Part shown: in pieces, positions 35,580 through 43,308 of the stretch
How positions within the stretch are numbered: the stretch's first letter is position 1
Layout of the letters: the number at the start of each line of letters is the position of its first letter
Assembly (NCBI GenBank): GCA_963791455.1
Contig: CAWBSM010000002.1
Coordinates: 1,054,001 to 1,118,000, forward strand
Direction of reading: 5' to 3'
Source: Bog-473 sp963791455
GTDB taxonomy: Bacteria; Actinomycetota; Acidimicrobiia; Acidimicrobiales; RAAP-2
DNA length: 64,000 nucleotides
Notes under the pieces: generated by a model
Databases searched by the model: none
The model's input: the letters and a program-made list of their open reading frames with translations, nothing else
What the model was told of the DNA's origin: nothing
Program-made: the position numbers and the translations under genes

Positions 35580-36446
35580 TCACGTCGCCGCCAGGTGGCG
35601 GAGCATGAGGTCGGACAGCTCCACTGGTGCCATCTCGGGGATCCAGTGCGACACGCTCTCGAGGACCTCGAAGGTGTAGGAACCGCGCACGCACGAGGCG
35701 GTCCCCTCGGCGGCTGTCCGTCCGAACGCCTCGTCGTCCGTCGACCAGACATAGAGCGTTGGAACGGTCACCGGCTCCAGGCCGAGAAGTGCCGCTCCGT
35801 TCATGGCCCGATACCAATTGAGGGCCGCCGTCAGGACTCCGGCTTCGACGAGCGCCGCCACGTAGACCTTGGCGTCCTCGTCGTCGAGACCGGACTCGGC
35901 CAGCAGCTTGGTCAGGCCGCTGCCCGCACCGTCGGGACCGAGCAGCAGCCGTTCGGGCAGCTCGGGCCGGCTGAAGGTCTCCATGCCCGCTCCGTAGGCT
36001 GCCTGGGCCGGATCTCCCCCCCGCAAGGCGCGCTGGAGGGCGAGTGGATGGGGCGTCGAGACCACGCTGAGCGAGCGCACCCGGGCCGGATGGCGCGACG
36101 CCGTGATCCAGGCCAGCATGCCCCCCCAGTCGTGGCCCACGAGGTCGAAGTTCGCCATTTCCATGGAGTCGGCGAGCGCCAAGACGTCACCGACGAGGTG
36201 GTCGATCGCGTAATCACCCACCTGCGGCGGCCGGGCGCCGCGGGAGTAGCCGCGCTGGTCGGGTGCGATGGCGCGGTAGCCCGCGCTCCCGAGCGCCCAC
36301 AACACGTCGCGCCAGGCCCACGATGTTTGCGGGAACCCATGGAGCAGCAGAACCCGCCGACCCTCGTGCGGACCACAGGCCCGGCCGCTGAAGATCAGAC
36401 TGCCCGCCTCGATCTCGATCCGGTCGATGGCCCGGGTTGCCTCCAC
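35580..36446 (-). CDS. Alpha/beta hydrolase, epoxide hydrolase-like
   Basis: This 288-aa protein has HGFPQTSWAWRDVLW, DQRGYSRGARPP, the nucleophile elbow DLVGHDWGGMLAW with Asp, and a late VSHWIPEMAP for the His. The HGFPxxxxxW and GHDWGG motifs fit epoxide hydrolases or haloalkane dehalogenases. GTG 36446 is the best start. It begins 20 bp after the hypothetical gene upstream and lies 77 bp before fadE, so a single transcript through to fadE is possible. Confidence 0.85.
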   Translation of the reverse strand: MEATRAIDRIEIEAGSLIFSGRACGPHEGRRVLLLHGFPQTSWAWRDVLWALGSAGYRAIAPDQRGYSRGARPPQVGDYAIDHLVGDVLALADSMEMANFDLVGHDWGGMLAWITASRHPARVRSLSVVSTPHPLALQRALRGGDPAQAAYGAGMETFSRPELPERLLLGPDGAGSGLTKLLAESGLDDEDAKVYVAALVEAGVLTAALNWYRAMNGAALLGLEPVTVPTLYVWSTDDEAFGRTAAEGTASCVRGSYTFEVLESVSHWIPEMAPVELSDLMLRHLAAT

Positions 36447-36466
36447 GACGATTCGTTGCCAGACGC

Positions 36467-36964
36467 CTAGGCGGCGGCACCGTCCAACGCGTAGGCCCGG
36501 GCCTCGTCGGGGCTCAGCCCCAGGACGTCCTCGGGAACGGAGTCGACCAGCCGTCGCTGCGCGACGTAGTCGTGGGCGATGGCGGAGAACGCCGCCCGGC
36601 GTTTCCCCACCTGGCGGGGTGGGGGGTCGAGAAAGCCCCACAGGTTGAGGGCGACCCGCACGTCGTAGATGCTGGGCGCCCGCCCGAAGAGGGCGGCGCG
36701 CTTGGCGGCGACGAGTGCGGCGCCAAAGAGCGCGTCGTGCTCGGACTCCCCCTCGGTCAACCTCAGCTGGTGCTCGAACCGCCGGGCCAGCCGGAGCGCG
36801 AATCCCGAGTCGGGCCCCGGGGTTCCCACGTCCAGGCCTCGATGCCGAACCGGCCCCACCACCTCGGCCGGGCGGGACTGGGTCCACGCCCCGGGCACGT
36901 TGAGGTGGCGGGCCGGACGCACTTGGTCTGCCTCGGCGATGGGCACGAAGGTCGGCTGCGTCAT
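36467..36964 (-). CDS. Hypothetical protein, 165 aa
   Basis: This soluble protein starts at ATG 36964 with MTQPTFVPIAEADQVRPARHL. It has GPVRHRGLDVGTPGPDSGFALRLARRF and a C-terminal helical part with RVALNLWGFLDPPP and RRAAFSAIAHDYVAQRRLVD. I do not recognise the family; the lack of signal peptide or motifs gives no function. It sits between the CocE-type hydrolase (10 bp upstream) and the alpha/beta hydrolase and is probably co-transcribed with them. Confidence 0.65.
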   Translation of the reverse strand: MTQPTFVPIAEADQVRPARHLNVPGAWTQSRPAEVVGPVRHRGLDVGTPGPDSGFALRLARRFEHQLRLTEGESEHDALFGAALVAAKRAALFGRAPSIYDVRVALNLWGFLDPPPRQVGKRRAAFSAIAHDYVAQRRLVDSVPEDVLGLSPDEARAYALDGAAA

Positions 36965-36974
36965 GCGCGGGAGG

Positions 36975-38679
36975 TTAGTCGAGGGTTTCCGCCGAGCCCA
37001 TGGTCCGCTCGGCAAGCGGAGGATCGAGCGCCTCGTCTCGCAACAGACGCACCACCGGCAGCGCGATCGACGACGGGTGGACCTCGTCGTGGAAGACCTC
37101 CTGGTCGGCCGAACGCAGGTTGGCTCCGGTCGCCAGCGGTTCGCCCGTGCCGGCGTTGCGGCAGAACAGCGGGTGCGCGCCGCTCGAGACCTGCAGGCGG
37201 ATGCGGTGGCCGGCACGGAACGTGTTCGCAGTCGGCCACATCGCGACGTCCAGCCTGAAGACGCCGTCGTGGTCCTTGTCGACCGACCCGGGAGCGAGTC
37301 GGACGATGCCGTCGCTCAGGTTGACTGACTTGCCCTTCTCCGAGACGTCGCAGAGGCGGACGAAGAAATCGGTGTGCTCGAGCGTCGAGCGCAGGAACAA
37401 CGTCGCCGTCAAAGGGCCGATGACCGTGAGGTCCTCGGTGAGGACCGGGCTGGTGTAGGTCACGACGTCGTGGCGGTGCTCGCGCCGGCGCTGATCCCTC
37501 CGACCCGCCGTGCGGACGTTCAGTGACGGGCCCCCTACGGCGGGCGTCGGGTCGTGCGGGTTGAAGTGATAGCGGTCAGACGCGCTCGCCGCCGGCGGCT
37601 CGAGGCTCAGGGTGCCCCACCGTCCGAGGTACCACCGTTGCGTCTCTCCTGCGGGCGGCCACAGCGAGAACTCCTGCCAGGTGCGCGAACCCATCACGTA
37701 GACGCGCACCGGCGCCCGCAGATCCGTGTCCGGCCGTTCGCCGAGCTGGTGGTCGAACCACTCCGGGCCGTCGCGCACCGTCTGGGCGAACAGGCCGGGG
37801 CTGGAGTGCGTCCACGGTCCGATGGTGAGGCGGGCCGGACGCCCCGCGGCGCGCAAGGCTTCGTAGTCGGCCACCTGAGTCGGCAGGAACAGGTCGTACC
37901 ACCCGCCGATCAGGCTGGCCGGTGGCACGCGCTCGAGCCGCTCGCCGAAGTCAATGCCGTCCCACCACGGGTCCCCCGGTGTGCTGTGCTCCAGCCAGTC
38001 CTGGTAGTGCGGCACCGCCTCGCCGACGGCGGCCACGTCGCACTTGCCGAGGGGCAGCACGTCGGCTGCGGCCGCCAGTGCCTTGGCGCTGGCCACCTGG
38101 GTGCGCAGCACGGCGCGCCACCCGCGTTCCTGGTGGTGCAGCTGATACAGCCACGTGAGCGCCATCTCGAGAGCGAAGGAGCCTCCCGGGAAGACGATGG
38201 CGTCTCGGATGTTCGACGCGGTGACCTGCAGCGAGAGGGCCTTCACGTAGTCGGGCGCGTCCTCGCGCGATAGCCCACTGGGTCAGTCCCAGGTAGCTGG
38301 CACCCCACATGACGAGGCGGCCGTCGAACCACGGTTGGGTGGCGACCCACTCGAGCGTGGCAAACCCGTCGGAGGTCTCGTTGCGAACGGGATCCCATGC
38401 GCCCTGGGAGCCGAAGGTCCCCCGGCAGCTCTGGATGACCACCTGGTAGCCCCGCTCCGCATAAAGGCGGCCGAGCGGGCCGATGATGTGCCGCCCGTAC
38501 GGCGTGCGGATCAACACGGTCGGCGGGCTACCCGACTGGTGGGTGGGGAACCAGCGGTCGGCCAAGAGGACGGCGCCGTCGGGCATCTTGGCCGCCAGGT
38601 CGCGCTCGACCGAGATCTCGGTGGTCTGGGGTCGGGAAAGCCCGACCAACGACGCTGCGATGCGGCTCCACGCGGTCAT
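36975..38679 (-). CDS. CocE/NonD-family X-Pro dipeptidyl-peptidase-type hydrolase, frameshifted
   Basis: The family (about 550-570 aa) comprises esterases and acylases such as cocaine esterase. The N-terminal half (start ATG 38679) reads MPDGAVLLADRWFP, RTPYGRHIIGP, QSCRGTFGSQG and the nucleophile elbow VMWGASYLGLTQWA. The frame is then lost. From about 38265 leftward another frame continues E-D-A-P-D-Y-V-K and has GGWYDLFLPTQ, IGPWTHSS and the C-terminal jelly-roll domain. The expected reading requires two bases more in the CGCGCG run at 38264-38270. Loss of one CG unit, real or as a consensus error, explains it. Confidence 0.85.
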
Positions 38680-38733
38680 GGATGACCCCCCTGTGATCCC
38701 CCTCGTGTTGTGAGGGGCTGGCCTGCCCCTTCC

Positions 38734-40428
38734 CTAGGTGGCGTGGAGCAGGCCAAAGACGATCGAATCGTAGAGGGCTTGCCAGCTGGCCTCAATGATG
38801 TTCTCGGCCACCCCGATCGTGGTCCAGGTTCGCTGCCCGTCGGTCGTGTCCACCAGCACGCGGGTCACCGCGCCGGTTCCCCGGCCGGTATCGAGGACGC
38901 GGACTCGGTAGTCGGTCAGGTGGATGTGGTCGAGCGCGGGGAACTTGGTGCCAATGGCTCCCCGCAGGGCGCCGTCGAGCGCATTGACCGGGCCATTGCC
39001 CTCGGCGATGGCGACGATGCGCTCCGACCCCACGTGGACCTTGACCGTCGCCTCGGTCGTGACGCCCAGCACGGAGCTCGCCGTGGAGGTCGCCGCCGCC
39101 TGAACGTCGTTGCGCTCGCCGTGATCGGTGATGACGCGGAAGGACTCCACCGTGAAGTAGTCGGCGACCCACCCGCTGGCGCGCCGCAGCAGGAGCTCCA
39201 GGGAGCCGTCGGCCACCTCGAAGTGGTACCCCTCGTGCTCGAGGCGCTTGAGCTCGTCGAGGACTCGGCCGACGACCTCTCCGTCGAGCTCCAGGCCGAG
39301 CTCGGCGGCCTTCATGGCCAGCGTGGAGCGGCCCGCCATCTCCGAGACGACCACACGGGTGCCGTTGCCCACGCGGTTCGGTTCCACGTGCTCGTAAAGG
39401 TCGGCGCTGCGCGCCACCGCACTTGCGTGCAGACCCCCCTTGTGCGCGAACACCGAGTTCCCCACGTAGGGCTGCTGCGGGTTCGGCGCAATGTTGACCA
39501 GCTCGGCGATGTGGTGCGCCACCGGCGTCAGCCGCTCCATGCGCTCGGCCGGGATGGTGCGGATGTTCAGCTTGAGCGACAGGTTGGGGATGGCGGCCGA
39601 CAGGTCGGTGTTGCCCGCCCGCTCCCCGTAGCCGTTGATGCAGCCTTGCACCTGGGTCGCCCCTGCCTGCACGGCGACCAGCGAATTGGCCACGGCGCAG
39701 CCGGCGTCGTTGTGGCAGTGGATGCCGAGCTGCGCGCTGGTGCGGGCGCGCACGTCGGCCACGGCCGGACCGACGTCGTCGGGCAGTGAGCCCCCGTTGG
39801 TGTCGCACAACACGAGTGCCTCGGCCCCGGCCTCCTCTGCGGCGACCAGAACGGAGAGCGCGAACTCGGGGTTGCCGCGGTAGCCGTCGAAGAAATGCTC
39901 CGCATCGAGGAAGACGCGCAGGTCGTGTTGCCTCAGGTAGCGCACGGAGTCGGCCACCATCGCCACGGCCTCGTCGAGCGAAGTACGAAGCGCCTCGGCG
40001 ACGTGGCGGTCCCAGGACTTCGCCACGATGCAGGCAACGGGCGCTCCGGCCTGGGTCAGGTTGGCCAGCACCGCGTCGTCCTGCGGCTTGACGCCCGCGC
40101 GCCGGGTGGAGCCGAATGCGACCAGCGTGGCCGTGCCGAGCGTCAATTCCTTCTTGGCCCGGGCGAAGAACTCGACGTCCTTGGGGTTGGCGCCCGGCCA
40201 TCCTCCCTCGATGTAGGTGACTCCGAGGTGATCGAGTTGCTCGGCCACCCGGAGCTTGTCGTCGACCGTCAGCGAGAGCCCCTCCTGCTGGCTGCCGTCC
40301 CGCAGGATGGTGTCGAAGATGTCGACCGCCTCGGGCAGGTCAGGCACGCTGAAGTCGTGGGCGTGCGCGTGGCGTACGTCGCCGTGGCGGTGCGCGCCGA
40401 CGCCGGCGCCGGCGTCGTCAGTCGACAT
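38734..40428 (-). CDS. cimA: (R)-Citramalate synthase
   Basis: CimA condenses acetyl-CoA with pyruvate to citramalate, opening the threonine-independent route to isoleucine. The 564-aa protein has the aldolase barrel with FDTILRDGSQQEG, VTYIEGGWPGANPKD, LCDTNGGSLPD, the metal His pair in GIHCHNDAGCAVANS and GNTDLSAAIPNL, then a C-terminal allosteric LeuA-dimer domain (YRVRVLDTGRGTGAVTRVLVDT). The GWPGxNPKD motif separates CimA from LeuA. The first 30 residues are His/Asp-rich and extra to the family. ATG 40428 overlaps the ilvE stop by 11 bp. Confidence 0.9.
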   Translation of the reverse strand: MSTDDAGAGVGAHRHGDVRHAHAHDFSVPDLPEAVDIFDTILRDGSQQEGLSLTVDDKLRVAEQLDHLGVTYIEGGWPGANPKDVEFFARAKKELTLGTATLVAFGSTRRAGVKPQDDAVLANLTQAGAPVACIVAKSWDRHVAEALRTSLDEAVAMVADSVRYLRQHDLRVFLDAEHFFDGYRGNPEFALSVLVAAEEAGAEALVLCDTNGGSLPDDVGPAVADVRARTSAQLGIHCHNDAGCAVANSLVAVQAGATQVQGCINGYGERAGNTDLSAAIPNLSLKLNIRTIPAERMERLTPVAHHIAELVNIAPNPQQPYVGNSVFAHKGGLHASAVARSADLYEHVEPNRVGNGTRVVVSEMAGRSTLAMKAAELGLELDGEVVGRVLDELKRLEHEGYHFEVADGSLELLLRRASGWVADYFTVESFRVITDHGERNDVQAAATSTASSVLGVTTEATVKVHVGSERIVAIAEGNGPVNALDGALRGAIGTKFPALDHIHLTDYRVRVLDTGRGTGAVTRVLVDTTDGQRTWTTIGVAENIIEASWQALYDSIVFGLLHAT

Positions 40429-41347
40429 GGTCCAACCACTCCTTGTACTGGTCGACCTCGCCCCGCACCGTGGCGAAGTAAGTCTGCTGTATCTCCTTGG
40501 TGATCCGGCCCGGGTGGCCGGGACCGACCGGGCGGTCGTCGACGGCACAGATCGGCACGACCTCGGCCGCCGTGCCGGTGAGGAAGGCCTCGTCGGCCAG
40601 GTAGAGGTCGGTCCGGATGATCGACTGGTGGCGCACCTCGTAGCCGAGGTCCCCGGCGATGGTCTCGACCGAATCCTGGGTGATGCCGTCGAGGGCGCCG
40701 GCGTCGGACGTGTTCGGCGTCAGTATCACGCCGTCCCGCACGATGAAGACGTTCTCCCCCGTGCACTCGCTCACCGTGCCGTTCGGGGCGAGCAGGATGG
40801 CCTCGTCGTAGCCGGCCTTGATCGCCTCGACCTTGGCCAGCGACGAGTTGACGTACATCCCCGTGCCCTTGGCCGCCGTCGGCACGGCGTTGGGGTCGTG
40901 ACGACGCCATGAGCTCACCTTGACCGAGACGCCGTTGGCAATGCCCTCGTCGCCCAGATACGTGCCCCACGGCCATGCGGCCACCGCGACGTTGACCGGA
41001 CAGGGCAACGGGTTGAGGCCCATCTCGCCGTACCCGAGATAGACCAACGGCCGCAGATAGCAGCCGTCGTGCATGCCATTGGCCCGCACGACCAGACGCG
41101 TCGCCTCTACGATCTCCTCGACCGTGTAGGGGATGTCGATCATGAAGATCTTGGCCGAGGCGAACAAACGGCGGATGTGGTCGCCCAGGCGGAACACGGC
41201 CACACCCCGGCTGGTCGGGTAGGCGCGGACGCCCTCGAAGACACCGGATCCGTAGTGCATGGTGTGGGTCAGCACGTGGACCGTGGCGTCGGCCCAATCG
41301 ACGAGCTCGCCGTCCATCCAGATCTTGTCGGTTGGTGTGATGGGCAT
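40418..41347 (-). CDS. ilvE: Branched-chain amino acid aminotransferase
   Basis: This 309-aa fold-IV PLP enzyme catalyses the last step for Leu, Ile and Val. DKIWMDGELVDWADATVHVLTHTMHYGSGVFEG is the usual N-terminus; RLxDHIRRLF, YLRPLVYLGYG, the PLP lysine region AAKGTGMYVNSSLAKVEA, and the Glu-containing SECTGENVFIV follow. It lies 5 bp after leuB and overlaps cimA, forming a leuB-ilvE-cimA operon for branched-chain synthesis. Confidence 0.95.
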   Translation of the reverse strand: MPITPTDKIWMDGELVDWADATVHVLTHTMHYGSGVFEGVRAYPTSRGVAVFRLGDHIRRLFASAKIFMIDIPYTVEEIVEATRLVVRANGMHDGCYLRPLVYLGYGEMGLNPLPCPVNVAVAAWPWGTYLGDEGIANGVSVKVSSWRRHDPNAVPTAAKGTGMYVNSSLAKVEAIKAGYDEAILLAPNGTVSECTGENVFIVRDGVILTPNTSDAGALDGITQDSVETIAGDLGYEVRHQSIIRTDLYLADEAFLTGTAAEVVPICAVDDRPVGPGHPGRITKEIQQTYFATVRGEVDQYKEWLDHVD

Positions 41348-41352
41348 GGCGG

Positions 41353-42390
41353 CTAGAGCCTTTCTGCGATCGCGTCGCCCACGGCGGTCGTGGACAGCTC
41401 TTGGGTGGACGTAGAGATGAAATCGGCCTGGGCGGTGAGGGCCTTGAGGATGCGACCGGCGGCCTCGGCTTCGCCCAGGTGCTCGAGCATGAGCGCGGCC
41501 GAGTGGACGGCGGCCAATGGGTTGGCGATTCCCTGGCCCGCGATGTCGTGGGCGGCGCCGTGCACCGGCTCGAAGAGCGAGGGGCCGGTGCGGGCCGGGT
41601 TGAGATTGGCCGACGCGGCGAAGCCGATGCCGCCGGCGACGGCACCGGCGAGGTCGGTGAGGATGTCGCCGAAGAGGTTGTCGGTGACGATCACGTCGTA
41701 GCGCTTCGGCTGCTCCACCAGGTAGATGCAGGCGGCATCGACGTGGTTGTAGTCCCAGTCGACGTCGGGATGTTCCGATGCGACCGCGGTGACGGTGCGC
41801 TGCCACAGGTCCCCGGCGAAGGTCAGCACGTTCGTCTTGTGCACCAAGGTGAGGCGCCGGGCCGAGCGGCGCGTCGCCAGGTCGAACGCGAAGCGTACGC
41901 AGCGCTCCACCCCCATCCGGGTGTTCACCGAGCCCTGGGTGGCCACCTCGTGCGGCGTCCCCTTGCGTAAGAACCCGCCCTCGCCGGCGTAGGTCCCCTC
42001 GGTGTTCTCCCGCACGACAGCAAAGTCGGCGCCCGCCGCGATCGAACCCGGCACGCCCGTGAAGGGGCGCAGGTTCACGTACAGATCGAGCTCGAAGCGG
42101 AGGCGCAGCAGCAGACCGCGCTCGAGGGTGCCCGGCGGGACGGACGTGTCGCCGATCGGGGGACCGACGGCACCGAGCAGGATGGCGTCAAACCCTCGCA
42201 GCTCCGCCAGCGTCTCGTCGGGCAGGACGGCGCCGTCGCGCTGGTAACGGGCCGCCCCCAGGTCGAAATCCGTCGTATCGAGCTCGACGCCGGACGCGGC
42301 CACCACCTTCAGCGCTTCCGCGCAGACCTCCGGCCCGATGCCGTCACCGCCGATGACGGCGACCCGATGCCTGGTGCTCCCGGAGCTCAC
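41353..42390 (-). CDS. leuB: 3-Isopropylmalate dehydrogenase
   Basis: This 345-aa NAD-dependent dehydrogenase acts on 3-isopropylmalate for Leu and, in the citramalate route, on methylmalate for Ile. IGGDGIGPEVCAEAL is at the N-terminus; RENTEGTYAGEGGF, HKTNVL and DNLFGDILTDLAGAV carry the substrate and metal residues; EPVHGAAHDIAGQGIANP is the NAD site. It is the first gene of the leftward operon and has a 417-bp upstream region with a leader ORF and terminator hairpin. Confidence 0.95.
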   Translation of the reverse strand: MSSGSTRHRVAVIGGDGIGPEVCAEALKVVAASGVELDTTDFDLGAARYQRDGAVLPDETLAELRGFDAILLGAVGPPIGDTSVPPGTLERGLLLRLRFELDLYVNLRPFTGVPGSIAAGADFAVVRENTEGTYAGEGGFLRKGTPHEVATQGSVNTRMGVERCVRFAFDLATRRSARRLTLVHKTNVLTFAGDLWQRTVTAVASEHPDVDWDYNHVDAACIYLVEQPKRYDVIVTDNLFGDILTDLAGAVAGGIGFAASANLNPARTGPSLFEPVHGAAHDIAGQGIANPLAAVHSAALMLEHLGEAEAAGRILKALTAQADFISTSTQELSTTAVGDAIAERL

Positions 42391-42560
42391 TGTTCTCCTC
42401 GTCCTTTCTGGTCCTCTGGTTTGTTTTTTGTTCTCTGGTGTCGGTGGGTCGTCTGTGTCCCGGTGTCCCGGTGTCCCAGTGGCCTTTGCGGTGCTGCCGG
42501 TGCCTCTGGTGCCCCGCCCGCCATCCGGCGAAGGCCGCCTCGAGAAGGCCGCCTTGAATT

Positions 42561-42588
42561 GAAAAACCGTCCACTCAGTGGACGGTTT
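42561..42588 (-). terminator. Attenuator-type terminator hairpin upstream of leuB
   Basis: A perfect 11-bp stem, AAACCGTCCAC with GTGGACGGTTT (42564-42588) around a 3-base loop, is followed on the leftward strand by a five-T run. It lies 171 bp before the leuB start and 26 bp after the stop of a short leader ORF. Its place within the leader, not at a gene end, argues for attenuation. The 170 bp between it and leuB holds a short direct repeat (GTGTCCCG) and no gene. Confidence 0.65.
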
Positions 42589-42613
42589 GACGGCGCGCGA
42601 GAACGGGGCGCGC

Positions 42614-42652
42614 CTATTGAATAAGGCCTACGAAGTGCTCGGAGTGGCGCAT
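42614..42652 (-). CDS. Candidate leader peptide for leuB-ilvE-cimA (12 aa)
   Basis: MRHSEHFVGLIQ ends in a TAG 26 bp before the terminator hairpin. Valine, leucine and isoleucine codons (GTA, CTT, ATT) fall in a window of four codons next to the stop, which suits ribosome-stalling control by branched-chain amino acids. The ribosome-binding site is weak (GGTG). The context, not composition alone, is the support. Confidence 0.4.
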   Translation of the reverse strand: MRHSEHFVGLIQ

Positions 42653-42700
42653 GACCACACCAGTCTCTCGCAGCCGGAGGGCCCCGTCAACACAGGGTGC

Positions 42701-42727
42701 GGGGCGCCGGTCCGCGACCGGCGCCCC
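42701..42727. other. 12-bp perfect GC hairpin in the leuB-greA intergenic region
   Basis: GGGGCGCCGGTC and GACCGGCGCCCC flank a CGC loop. There is no T-tract on either strand, so it is unlikely to be a simple terminator. It could be an early pause or protector hairpin of the leuB leader, or lie in the greA 5' region. Confidence 0.5.
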
Positions 42728-42807
42728 AGCGGGGGCCGATTAGCCTGGTGCCCACGGGCGACGTGCCACAGCACCGCCCGCACGCCCGCCTCTCGGAGGA
42801 CAACGCC

Positions 42808-43308
42808 GTGACAAACGCTTCGACCAACCAGACCGAAACGACCAAGTTGACCCAGGCGACCTACGAGCGCCTGGTGGCTGAGCTCGAGGATCTGACGACC
42901 CGCGGACGAGTGGAGATTGCACAGCACATCGAGGCGGCACGGGCGCTGGGTGACCTGAGCGAGAACGGCGACTATCACGCGGCCAAGGACACCCAGGGGA
43001 AGATGGAGTCGCGCATCCGCCAGCTGCAGGCCATGCTCAAGCACGTCGACATCGTCGACGAGGCCGGCTCCGGGGACGGGTCGGTCTCCTTGGGCAGCAC
43101 CGTCACCTTGCGCTACGACGGCGACGACGAGGACGACACCCAGCGCTTCTTCGTGGGTTCGATCGAGGAGCGGCAGGGCGACCTGCCCGTCATCTCGCCC
43201 AGTTCGCCCCTGGGTCAGGTGTTGGTGGGACACGGCGCCGGCGACACCGTCGAGTACCAGGCACCGGGCGGCATGCTCAAGGTGCACATCGTCGCCGTCG
43301 AGCGCTGA
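42808..43308 (+). CDS. greA: GreA transcript cleavage factor
   Basis: This 166-aa protein rescues backtracked RNA polymerase. The N-terminal coiled coil carries the acidic tip in ALGDLSENGDYHAAKD, and the C-terminal FKBP-like domain has VSLGSTVTL, ISPSSPLGQVLVGHGAGDTVEYQAPGG. GTG 42808 follows GGAGGA at good spacing. Its stop overlaps the leuC start by one base, so an RNA polymerase factor is unexpectedly coupled to leucine genes. Confidence 0.96.
   Translation: MTNASTNQTETTKLTQATYERLVAELEDLTTRGRVEIAQHIEAARALGDLSENGDYHAAKDTQGKMESRIRQLQAMLKHVDIVDEAGSGDGSVSLGSTVTLRYDGDDEDDTQRFFVGSIEERQGDLPVISPSSPLGQVLVGHGAGDTVEYQAPGGMLKVHIVAVER

Noticed and set aside
42440..42480. GTGTCCCG direct repeats as a CRISPR or regulatory array
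   Set aside because: Only about three very short tandem copies; consistent with simple-sequence slippage.
42344..42574. 76-aa frame overlapping leuB start and the leader hairpin, as a gene
   Set aside because: Low-complexity His/Arg/Thr-rich translation crossing the terminator; no ribosome-binding site.
42391..42807. T-box riboswitch in the leuB leader
   Set aside because: No AGGGUGGNACCGCG-type antiterminator core is visible; a leader ORF plus terminator explains the region better.
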